The notes beneath the pieces were generated by a model, which did not search any database, was not told where the DNA came from, and was given only the letters and a program-made list of their open reading frames with translations. A DNA stretch of 64,000 bases from Narthecium ossifragum (Eukaryota > Streptophyta > Magnoliopsida > Dioscoreales > Nartheciaceae), in contig OY986971.1 in assembly GCA_963920575.1 (NCBI GenBank), positions 10,356,779-10,420,778 of the forward strand, given 5' to 3'. The translations under genes and the position numbers were made by a program. Every line of letters begins with the position of its first letter. The first letter of the stretch is position 1. Of this stretch, positions 1 through 9,204 are shown piece after piece.

Positions 1-75
1 CAATTTTTGTGAGATATAATCTGACCCATCTATTTTCTCACACGTGGCAGCTGAGTCATTGAGAGAGGAAGAGAG
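1..75. other. Left flank of the nest, unclassified
   Basis: No gene is visible. The stretch resembles the sequence on the far side of the nest: both carry a cACGTgGCAgCTGAGTCAT-like string followed by GAGAG-rich sequence (about 38-75 here, about 36018-36050 there). That fits either one interrupted target or a local duplication at the target. The last five bases, GAGAG (71-75), match GAGAG at 36012-36016 and are the probable TSD of element F. Confidence 0.5.
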
Positions 76-485
76 TGAAAGTCTAAAAGGGGGTTATTTG
101 GATGTGAGGACATGTCCCTCTACTCCTGGGTCGACCAGCTGGGTCGGACCCATGGCTTGTTTGATTATTTCGCGTCTAGCGAGGAATTCGGTGGATTACA
201 TTGTTTCTTGAACGACGAGGGTAATTTGGTAAATTGCACCTCGGTGGCTTGTTTCACACCCGCGTGTGCGCACACTGACCATGTTTGTCTTAGTATTTGA
301 TTAGAATGGTGAGGTAGACCCGGGATCGAAAGATCAGGACTTGGGCTTAAGTTTTAGCCGAAGTCTAGCTTTCTGCGCCTAAAGGATCGATCTTTCCTTG
401 CTAGAAGATCGATCTTGTAGTGCCAGAAAGTCAAGGTGTGATCGTCATGAAGGATCACGATCATTCATAGGTCAGTTTGTTTGTC

Positions 486-492
486 TATAAAA
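486..492 (+). promoter_or_regulatory. TATA box of LTR A
   Basis: TATAAAA in the context gtcTATAAAAcgg. The same context occurs at the same relative place in both H LTRs (50645 and 56094). It probably marks the U3/R promoter. Confidence 0.6.
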
Positions 493-834
493 CGGACGTA
501 ACCTTCTTCCTTGAATCCCTTTGAAATCCGTCGTTCTTGAGCTCAAATCTGGCTGAATTTTTGAGCGATTGGGGATGATCCAATGCTCAGTAGCTGGGAT
601 TGAAGCAGCTCTTGCCTTGGTAGAGATTCCTACCTACTTTGTTTTCCAGTTTTTGAGAGTTTGAGTGGATTGTGATTTGTTCTGCTTAGATCTTGTTGTA
701 TGCTTGATGGTTTTTAGCATGCTTACCGGTTTTGGACTCGTGGTCCTTCGTACTACCAGATCCCAAGGTTTTGTGGGATTTGGTAGAGTTTTCCGATGGT
801 ATTTCTCACCGGAGGTTCGCTGGAGAACCCAACA

Positions 835-1140
835 AGATCGATCTTTCTTGGAGAAGGATCGATCCTTCATTGTTGGTCATGCTGAGCCCGAGCATGATCG
901 ATCATCTGGTGGAGATGATTGATCCTTGTTCCAGGTTAGCATGGGATGTCCTCTATCACGAGGATGATTGATCTTCCTAGGAGGAAGGATCGATCTTCCT
1001 TGGCGCGACAAGGAAGCTGTCCTCTGTCGCGAGGATGATCGATCTTCCTGGGAGGAAAGATCGATCTTCTTTGGCTCGACAAGAAGGGGCTCTCTGTTAC
1101 TTGGAAGATCGATCTTTTCTTAGGAAAAGATCGATCCTTG
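835..1140. repeat. GATCGATC hairpin array inside LTR A
   Basis: Imperfect tandem units of roughly 75 bp each contain GATCGATCTTCC, a short GGG spacer, then GGAAgGATCGATC, so each unit can fold on itself. About eight exact GATCGATC octamers are present. Equivalent arrays occur at 50990-51300 and 56440-56730 in the H LTRs. Confidence 0.75.
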
Positions 1141-3426
1141 GGTGGCAGAGAGGAGTTCTTTATTGGCTTTGCCCGCGAGGCTTTGTATGTACGGTTTTCG
1201 TACAACTTTATATATTGTACATATTATTGAGCATGTTAGCCCTATATTAGGGGTAGCGGTGAACTAGGAGGGTGATGACTCCTGAAATGTTTAGAATAAG
1301 TGGGTGAGTGGCCTTACTGCTTTTCATAGCCTTGCATGCCGGCGTGCACCGAGGTCTTTATCTGTATGGATTGCCTTTTGTTGTTTGCGGGGTTGTATCC
1401 CGATGCAGGTTGCTGGTGAACTGGCTGGCAGTTGGTGGTGGTACCACTGCAGCAGTTGTTGACCTTATTAACCCGCTCACTACCCCGGGCCGGCAGAGTG
1501 CCGAGCCCAAACTCTATTTATGCTATCATCACATATGCTGCATGCCTATCTGTTTTATATGCGTATGTTCATCGCATGCATTCTTGTTGTGTATTAGTTG
1601 CATATGGTTAGGGCGTGGGCGATCTATGTGTCGCCGTCCCGAGGCTTGGAAGCTCGTATTTAATGCTTGGACCGGGGTCGGGTAGTTTGGACCATGTTTG
1701 AATTGTGGTGTACAGTCGTATTCGATGATAGGCCTAGATGACTCGTACACCTGTGGTTTGATGATTGTAGAGGTTGTGTCGGCTTCGAGCAAGGTGATGG
1801 GGTGCAATCGGTGTCCAGTGATCCATGTCCTTGAGTTGAGGGTATGCCTACTCAGTGGGTTGGACGCCCGCCAGCAGTGTTCACTTCGTCCTGCATTGAG
1901 ATAGCAGTGCTTGTTTCCTGCTCACGGGGACACTGGTGAAGGGTTATGGAGCCCTTGCAACTCACCCAGGCCTTACTTGAGGGTGACATTGTTGTGTTTC
2001 CATCTTCCTTCTGTGTGTCGTAGTGTAGTTTCCCTGCTGAGCTTAGTGCTCACTCCTTCCCGGGCTGCGTTTTGTAGGTGCAAGCGTTAGCTCCTCTTTG
2101 GTGGCCCCTACCGGGCAGTTGGTCGGCGGTGCGGCGGCGCCAGGCGGAGTTTGAGAGGTGGTGATTCTTTATTGCTTTAAACCCTTTGTTAGTTAGTCTC
2201 CTACGGGAGTGTTTATATGTTGTATTTGAATCTTCCCCTCTTCGAGGATATGTATATTAAGTTTAAGTTTTGTAATCTGTGGTTCGAGGCTCTTTTAATT
2301 ATGTCTTTTAATTTGAGGTTATTTTTGATGACTTGCTAGGGAGACCAATAGGTTAGAGGGACCCCTCACCAAATTTTTCGTGTTTCGTTAGGCTTCGGTT
2401 CGCGTTGCCCGACCCGGTTGGGCTTTCGCGGGTCGGGGCGCGACATTGGATCTTTAATGAAAAATTGATAAGAGGAAAACTTAGGTAGGAGTCGTCTAAT
2501 AAAATCGTATGCTTGTAAATGAAGAGAGAAATAATTAAATGAAGTAAATGAATGATAGGGATGAGAGCTAAGAGAGATTACATCAGATTTTATAGTGGTT
2601 CGGACAACCTTGCCTACGTCCACTTCACCCAAGGGTCCTCATTGGGGTTCCACTACTTGTAAGGCCTTTATAAGCTTTCCACCAAACTTACAGTTGCTTG
2701 GCAACCTATCCACCAAGCTTACGGGTGCTTGGCAACCTTACAATCTCCCTAAGAACTCTTGGGTATCCTCCAAATTCACTCTTGGATGTCTCTCACAAAT
2801 TTTACTTCATAAATTTAAGTAGTTTTTACAAAGTTAAGCTCACAAATAAAAAGGATAAACTTGCTACAAATATTTCCCAATGATCCCTTAGGTCATCCTA
2901 TGTTAGTTGCAATCCTTTTTTAGTTGAGCTCCAAAGTCCTCCAAATAGCCTTCCAACGGCTCTATTTCTGACTGGCGGTCGACCGTCATATCATCCGTCA
3001 CATCGTTTGTCACGCTCAAACATATCTTTGAACCACCGTCGCATCAACCTTCAGCTTTCACGGTCGACCGTCGTATCATCCGCCACATCGTCCGTGAGCC
3101 TCTGTTGTGAAGAATGCTTCTCAGAGTCGTTGCCTTGTTCGACCATTGCTTCTCTATATAAAGTCACATAGCCCGCGGTCGATCAGTCCATCGACCGTCA
3201 CATCGTCCGTCGGCCTATTTCCCCCGAACAACTTCTGCGGTCAATCCGTACATCAACCGCCAGTCTCCATGGTTGATCCGTGCATCAACCGTCGAATCGA
3301 CTGCGAGTACCAAAACATCTTAAATATGATTTTAATACTTTACAAATTAAGAGATATTAATATCAAAACAATGTTTTATCATCATACATAATTTGACATC
3401 ATCAAAACAATACTAGGACTAACAAT

Positions 3427-3440
3427 CTCCTCCTTTTTTA
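3427..3440 (-). other. Polypurine tract of element F
   Basis: On the minus strand this reads AAAAAAGGAGGAG directly before the LTR start. That is the usual plus-strand primer position and composition for copia elements. Confidence 0.7.
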
Positions 3441-3964
3441 TTATGGTAATAATTTTAATCATGATGATAAAACCTCAATAACTCCCCCTTAATCTATGCA
3501 TCCTTTTAAATACATAAAATGTGTTCTAAAGTGAATTACATTGATGCAAACATGCAAGAAGAAACTTTTGATAGAAAATTCAAAGGTTTCGATTTTAAAA
3601 TAAAAACTTCACCAAAATAGCTTAAAAATCATCACATAACCACATTTCTCCCCATTTGACATCATCAAAAAGAAATAGTAGAGGGGAAAGGAGAATCACA
3701 TAAAACCATAGAAAAATCATAAGAGAACCAATTGAAAGTTTTAAAATCAAAATTGAAGGTTTAAAATCTTCTTAAACATGATACCAAGTGAAGAATTATA
3801 ATAAAAAGTCATTTGAAAAAGTAATCAATTTTTCACAAAAAGAAGTTATCAATAAAGACTTTCTTAAACCATTTGAAGTTAAACATAAAATACATTTATA
3901 AACTGGAAGAACAAGTTATAATGGAGGGAACATATATACCTCCATTTCTTTTGATAGCAATTTG
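3441..3964. other. Non-coding internal part of element F
   Basis: AT-rich sequence with no reading frame of recognisable function on either strand. It lies between the gag remnant and the polypurine tract, where an autonomous copia element would carry protease, integrase, reverse transcriptase and RNase H. All of these are missing. Confidence 0.6.
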
Positions 3965-4231
3965 TTATCCACCTTCAAATACCTTAAGCCTCCACTTGTC
4001 AATTTCATTTTCATTATTTTCGAATGCAGTTAAACAACGGTTTGCAATTTCTTTTTCATCTTCTTTGGAGGTGGAGCTCAAGTCATTTTCTTCCCGAGTA
4101 ATCTCCTTGGCCTTCTTCTTTTTCTTTGAAGATTTCTTCAGCTTTGGACAATCAGACATGTAGTGTCCAGGTTTTATACACTCATAACAAATAATTTTAT
4201 TTTTAGTAAGAAGAGGAGTTTCCTTTTTCAC
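3965..4231 (-). pseudogene. Copia gag C-terminal remnant with CCHC zinc knuckle
   Basis: This 88-residue frame carries one zinc knuckle, CYECIKPGHYMSDC (C-X2-C-X4-H-X4-C), near residues 15-28. A lysine-rich run follows, then an acidic tail. That order is typical of the nucleocapsid end of Ty1/copia Gag, which binds the element's RNA in the virus-like particle. The N-terminal capsid part is absent: the knuckle begins within about 60 bp of the primer site. The frame has no protease or pol behind it. It is therefore a deletion remnant, although the knuckle itself is intact. Confidence 0.8.
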
Positions 4232-4242
4232 CTTTGTTCTTT

Positions 4243-4255
4243 CCTTGATGCCAAT
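4243..4255 (-). other. Probable primer-binding site of element F (degenerate)
   Basis: On the minus strand, ATTGGCATCA follows the LTR end ...CTTTCA. It resembles the initiator-tRNA-Met site TTGGTATCAGAGC but is diverged after the first nine bases. Confidence 0.45.
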
Positions 4256-4559
4256 TGAAAGTCCAAGAAGGGGTTATTTGGACCTTTAATGAAAAATCGA
4301 TAAGAGACAAACTTAGGTAGAGGAGTCTAATAAAACCGTATGCTTGTAAATGAACAGAGAAATAATTAAAGCAAGTAACTGAATGATAGGATGAGAGTTA
4401 AGAGAGATTGCACCATATTTTATAGCGGTTCGACCAACCTCTATGTCCACTTCACCCAAGGGTCCTTCTTGGAGTTCCACTACTTGTAAAACCTTTAAAA
4501 ACTTTTCACCAAACTTACGGGTACTTGGCTACATATCCACCAAGCTTATGGGTGATTGA

Positions 4560-6288
4560 TGATGAGTGCATGAAAGTGCACTCTGAACAACCTTAAAACC
4601 ATCTCAATTGCTAGATTATTATCCTTAATCAGCATCTTTATTACTATTTTTATATCTATATGTTGCTTCACATGGTTGTTTGGAAAATGCAGGAAATTGG
4701 AGCTAAACGAAGCTGAAAAGAGTATATGGATCAAATTCAACAATTAATCTGTACCTGCTCATGAAGAATCAGATGATGTTCCATATATGGTTAGAAAGCT
4801 CTTGAAGTCTAGATTCTGGGGAATTTTACGGTTCGTGATTCCGAGTTTCCTAGAAGAAGTTACGGCAATTTCAGTACCGATGCGCAGTCTGAATGGCAGA
4901 AAGGAAAATAAGCTGGAAGTCCGAGCGATCCGCCGATCGATCGGACCTGACAAAATCGTGACAGAACATGCGTTATTTGGCTGAATATGATCCGATTGAT
5001 CCCTCCTTCGCTCCCATAGGGTCCGATCGATCCGACACCAATGGTCCGATCGATCGGACTCGGAAAAAGTCAAAAACAACGGATTTTTACTCAACCAATC
5101 GATCCAACATACATAATCCGATCGATCGGACTTGGGAATTAAAGGGTGACAGAACGTATGCTTTTTAAAGGAGCAGAGTTCGATCGATCCGTCCATCGAT
5201 CGGACACGGGCGAAGCTAGAAGATTGGAGATCTCAAGAGACCGATCGATCCAACATCCCGAGAAGGATCGATCGGACTTGCCCAGTGACGAAAATCAACG
5301 GTTTTGATTAATCCGAGTTTACTAATTCTTGGACCCTATAAATAGGAAACTTAGGGCTAATAAAAGGGGACTTCTTGGACGTTTTTGGAGGCTCTTTTCT
5401 GGGTGTTTCTCAAGGGAAGAAGATGAAGGAATCTCCATCCATGGCCGAGTAATCCGCGGGCATGGCGGACGGATGATCTAGCGAGGATTAGGGTTTCTTC
5501 TCCAACGATGGTTCATGTTTTTAATTTTTATTGTTAAACTCTTCTTATGTATTGGATCTTCACAGATTGCTTTGTGGTTAAACATTATTATAAATCCAGT
5601 CATGCTTCTTTTATGATATTGTGATCCCATAGTTATCTCCTTCAATTCTCCTACCGAGTCTCGTGAGACCTTTGCTATACATTGCCCGTAGTGACAACTG
5701 GTATTGTATATTCTTAGGGATCTGGTTAGATAATATAGTGGCTCTATACCGTGAGATCTTTGCTATGCATTGCCGATTGTGAAAGTTGGTATTGTGTATT
5801 CTTAGAGATCCGGTTAGAGTTAGGGCTTTGTCCCGATGAACTTTTGCTGCGCGTTGCCTGTAGTGACAGCTGGTATCGTGTATTCTTAGGTTTGGTTGGA
5901 TGAAGTTAGAACTATAAAAAGGAAGAACCAATCATAGGAAGAGACATTTATATTTTATCAGATTCATAATTCTATATCTTCCGGTTAAGGCGATTGGGAT
6001 GTGAATCCCTTAACTGAGTTTTATATGAACCATTGAGAAGAGAAGGACCTAAATCCGAGTGAAGTGATTCCTGAAGCCTAGCCTCATTCAAATCTTGATT
6101 TCTTTCGTTAACTTTATCTTACCATTACATCTTCGATCTATTTTCTTAACTTTCATCGCTCTTGATTGTTTTCAATTCATTGTTATCTGTGTTTCTGGAT
6201 CTTTCCTGCTTGTCTCTCTGTGGGATTCGACCTCTCTTATGTTGTACTGCACCGCGACCGCTGTGCGTGACACATTTGAGCGACATCA
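4560..6288 (+). repeat. 5' LTR of C1
   Basis: It starts TGATGAGTGC and ends GAGCGACATCA. The U3 core (about 4925-5280) holds seven GATCGATC octamers, mostly as CCGATCGATCGG. The TATA box TATAAATA is at 5337-5344, 777 bp into the LTR. The first 250 bp and everything downstream of about 5425 match C2's LTR, but the core between does not. Confidence 0.93.
5337..5344 (+). promoter_or_regulatory. TATA box of the C1 5' LTR
   Basis: TATAAATA in cccTATAAATAgg, at the same offset in the 3' LTR (13869-13876). It lies directly downstream of the GATCGATC cluster. Confidence 0.65.
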
Positions 6289-6293
6289 AAAAT

Positions 6294-6311
6294 TGGCGCC
6301 GTTGCCGGGGA
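6294..6311 (+). other. Primer-binding site of C1 (tRNA-Asp)
   Basis: TGGCGCCGTTGCCGGGGA is the reverse complement of the 3' end of plant tRNA-Asp including CCA. It begins five bases after the 5' LTR. Confidence 0.88.
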
Positions 6312-6462
6312 GACGGTTCAGAAAAGCGCCAGACTCAGAATACAGTGTTTGTAGACACCGAAAGCGGTAACTTCGTTCATTTTCTTTAGTCTTTATTTCT
6401 TTATTTTGGTTTTGATTTTTTCTAGTTGGTTTGCATCTTTTGGATCGTTTGTTTGCTGGTGT

Positions 6463-7956
6463 ATGCCTCGGTATAGAGACGAACTAGGCAGATTTGCTAG
6501 ACGCCCCGAGGGTGATTCTGAAACTTCTGATAGTGAGACATATATTGCTGATCTTTTTGACGCACAGTCACAAACTTCACATCATACTTTCATTATGGCT
6601 GAGCACGAGGAACAACAAGCTCCTAGGAGTTTGCAAGAATATTTGCATCCAACACGCACTGCTACACCTTCATGCATCATGTTTCCACCTAATGCTGCAC
6701 ATGTTGACTTTAAACCTGGCATGATTCAGTTGCTTCCCACCTTTCATGGGTTGGAAAATGAAAATCCATATGTGCATATTAGGGAGTTTGAGGAAGTAGT
6801 AGCGACCTTCCATGGCCAACCAGGTGCACTAGATATGATCCGACTTAAGTTCTTTCCCTTCTCACTGAAGGATAGAGCAAAGAGTTGGTTATATTCATTG
6901 AGGCCACGATCTATATGATCTTGGGCTGAAATGACACAGATATTTTTCAACAAGTATTTCCCACAGCACAAAACCAATGCACTTAAGAGACAGATTTCGA
7001 TCTTCACACAGAAGGATAGTGAAACTTTGTATCAGGCGTGGGAACGATTTAAAGACATGTTGAATTTATGTCCTCATCATGGATATGAAAGTTGGCGTCT
7101 TGTTAGTTATTTCTATGATGGTTTAACTGTTAGAGAACGCCAATTTGTTGAGATGATGTGTAATGGTGAATTTTTGCAAAAAGATCATGACGCAGCTATT
7201 GAGTATTTGACAGAGCTTGCTGAGAAAGCTCATACATGGACTGGACCGAGTGCAACAGAAAGTACAAACAGGGCCAGACCACCACCGCAGCAACAAGGTG
7301 GAGGAATCTATCAGCTGCGGGAGGAGGATGCACTCAAGGCAAAAGTGGAGAGTCTAACAAGGGAGCTGGAGCTATTAAAGACCAAAGATATGATGGCAGC
7401 CCGAACCTCTCCATACAATGAACCTAGAAGGCCGGCTGGGCCATGTGCGATCTGTCAAGGCGCGGACCACCAGATTGATGATTGCCCCACCTATGCTGAG
7501 ATGAGAGGTGTGTACGACGAGCATTGTAACGTTATAGGCGGATTCAGGAGGCCGTACACTCCCTATTCAGAGATGTATAATTCAGGATGGCGAGAGCATC
7601 CAAACTTCAGCTGGAAGTCGAACGCTCCACAGAGCAACGAGCATCATCAACTACCACCTAATAAGCCTTTTTCTAACCCTCCTTATAATACATCTGGTTT
7701 TCCTAGGCCTACATTTAATGATAATTTACAGGAACTGAGATCTATGATTGTGCAGGAATCTAAGGAAAGGAAGGAGAATATTCAAGAGATCAAGAGCCAG
7801 ATCACAAAGTTGATCAACTCTTTGAGCGTGCATGAACGAGGGAAGTTCCCAGCTCAACCTCAACAAACGCAGGTATCTAGTGTTGAGCAAAATAATGTGA
7901 AGGAGATGAATGCCATAACTACAAGAAGCGGGAAGACAACAAAAAGCCCTTCCTAA
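6463..7956 (+). pseudogene. gag: C1 gag (nucleocapsid/capsid polyprotein), with a stop
   Basis: The likely start is the Met of MPRYRDELGRF at 6463; the frame is open upstream, but this start is shared with C2. The retrotransposon Gag core (FFPFSLKDRAKSWLYSL ... QAWERFKDMLNLCPHHG) lies at about 6850-7130. A zinc knuckle, CAICQGADHQIDDC (C-X2-C-X4-H-X4-C), lies near 7445-7486. Gag packages element RNA into particles. A TGA at 6916-6918 interrupts the core where C2 has an arginine codon, a C-to-T change. A TAA at 7954-7956 separates gag from protease where C2 has glutamine, also C-to-T. The frame is otherwise continuous with protease, so gag-pol was originally one frame. Confidence 0.88.
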
Positions 7957-9204
7957 GAGGCCACCGAATCTCCTATTGCTATTGAAGAAGAGGACCGAAT
8001 TGAGGAGGACCATGTAGAGACCGATCATTCAGATGGCCCTACACCAGGTGACTTTCAGGTACGTGTCCCTTTCCCTCAGGCATTGAAATCCACTAAATTT
8101 ACTATGGAGCCCAACAGTGAGATTTTGGAGCATCTTCGGCAGGTTAAGGTAAACCTTCCTCTTTTGCATGTTATTAAGCAAATTCCTACATATGCTAAAG
8201 TGATTAAAGATTTATGCACTATGAAGAGACGACATCATGTAAAGAAAACTGCATTTTTAACAGAGCAGGTTAGTGCATTGCTTCAGCACAGGATTCCTCC
8301 TCAATATAAGGATCCTGGCGGTCCTACTGTATCTTATTTCATTGGAGAGCATGAAGTAGGACAAGCTTTATTAGATCTTGGTGCGAGTGTTAATTTGATG
8401 CCATATTCTGTTTACTTGCAACTTGGTTTGGGACAAATTAAGTCGACATCTGTGATCTTGCAATTGGCAGATAGATCCACGAAAACTCCACGAGGAGTAG
8501 TTGAGGATGTGCTTGTTCAAATAGATAAATTTTATTATCCTGTTGATTTCTTAGTCTTGGATACTCAGGCTATAGTAACTGCTGATTCTAGGATTCCCAT
8601 TATCTTAGGTAGACCGTTTCTTGCTACTGCTAATGCTATAATTAATTGCAGGAATGGCTTAATGAAGTTAACTTTTGGGAATATGACTTTAGAAATCAAT
8701 GTTTTTAATGTTGCTAAGCAGCCTGATGAGGATGATGAATGCCAGCAGACTTACCAGATTGATCTGCTCACTGAAGAGGAGTTTGCTACATCTGAAATTA
8801 ATTCTCTTGAATTAGATTTGGATGAAAATGTTGATGTTGATGGTATGTGTAAAAATTTAGAACATTATTCCTTTGCAGGTCCATGGAATCCAAAGTTTGA
8901 AGAATTGCCAGAAAGAGGACAGCCACCAACACCATCATCCATAGAGCCGCCCAAGCTGGACTTGAAGCCGCTTCCTCAAGGTTTAAAGCACGCCTATCTT
9001 GGTCCAGGTGATACATACCCAGTGATTATTTCTTCAGCATTAACTGCAGAGCAAGGTGAGCAATTACTTAGCATTTTGAATGAGCATAAATCAGCTATTG
9101 GATGGAGTATAGCAGATCTGAAAGGTATTAGTCCCTTGATATGTTCCCATATGATTAATCTCGAACAAGGGGCTGTACCTTGTAGGGATCCTCAGCGTAG
9201 GTAG
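7957..9204 (+). pseudogene. pro: C1 aspartic protease region and linker to RT
   Basis: It is in the same frame as gag. The retropepsin active-site region reads ALLDLGASVNLMPYSVY (about 8367-8417), with DLGAS in place of the commoner DTGA or DSGA. The flap/second-half motif IPIILGRPFLATANAIINC lies near 8593-8650. Protease would cut the Gag-Pol precursor. An acidic linker follows, then the HKSAIGWSIADLKGI segment that begins plant gypsy RT. The frame ends at a TAG (9202-9204) where C2 has leucine. C2 retains a continuous frame here (22489-24231), which shows the stop is a lesion and not a natural terminus. Confidence 0.85.

Larger units (their letters stand above)
103..2445 (+). mobile_element. 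Solo LTR A (Ty3/gypsy, same family as H)
   Basis: The 2,343-bp LTR starts TGTGAGGACATG and ends GCGCGACA. It has a perfect 5-bp TSD, TTGGA, at 98-102 and 2446-2450, and no internal region, so it is the product of recombination between two LTRs. It is closely similar to the LTRs of H (50269-58086). A TATA box (TATAA, 486-490) lies downstream of two GATCGATC octamers (385-392, 407-414). A further eight octamers lie at 835-1140 in a repeated hairpin-forming array. Short open frames inside it are fortuitous. Confidence 0.92.
76..3426 (-). repeat. 3' LTR of element F, split by solo LTR A
   Basis: The left piece is 76-102 and the right piece 2446-3426. Together they match the 5' LTR piece by piece, including the AACTTACGGGTGCTTGGCAA-like stretch near 2715. 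The middle (about 2960-3310) is dense in palindromic GGTCGACC/CGGTCGATG motifs spaced tens of bases apart. The TG start on the minus strand is at 3424 (TGTTAGTCC), next to the polypurine tract. Confidence 0.8.

Noticed and set aside
385..414. GATC as bacterial Dam sites or a replication origin
   Set aside because: All the context is plant retrotransposon DNA; there is no bacterial gene or DnaA-box arrangement.
835..1140. CRISPR-like regular repeats
   Set aside because: Spacers are not unique and units are degenerate, the array lies within an LTR, and the genome is a plant's.
634..1250. Short frames rich in DRSF / IDLS repeats (also near 50773-51239, 56223-56783 and 4759-5196)
   Set aside because: These are translations of the GATCGATC arrays. 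They appear on both strands and in several frames and change with every copy.
3107..3391. 94-codon plus-strand frame in F's LTR
   Set aside because: It lies in LTR sequence on the strand opposite to the element, and it is not kept in the sister LTR (35732-35914 differs in frame and length).
2448..4560. Possibility that this is a pararetrovirus insertion
   Set aside because: Paired LTRs of equal length, a polypurine tract and a copia-type knuckle explain it; no virus movement-protein or coat-protein motif is visible.
6294..6311. Possible tRNA-Asp gene
   Set aside because: Only the 18 bases matching the tRNA 3' end are present, directly after an LTR; it is a primer-binding site.
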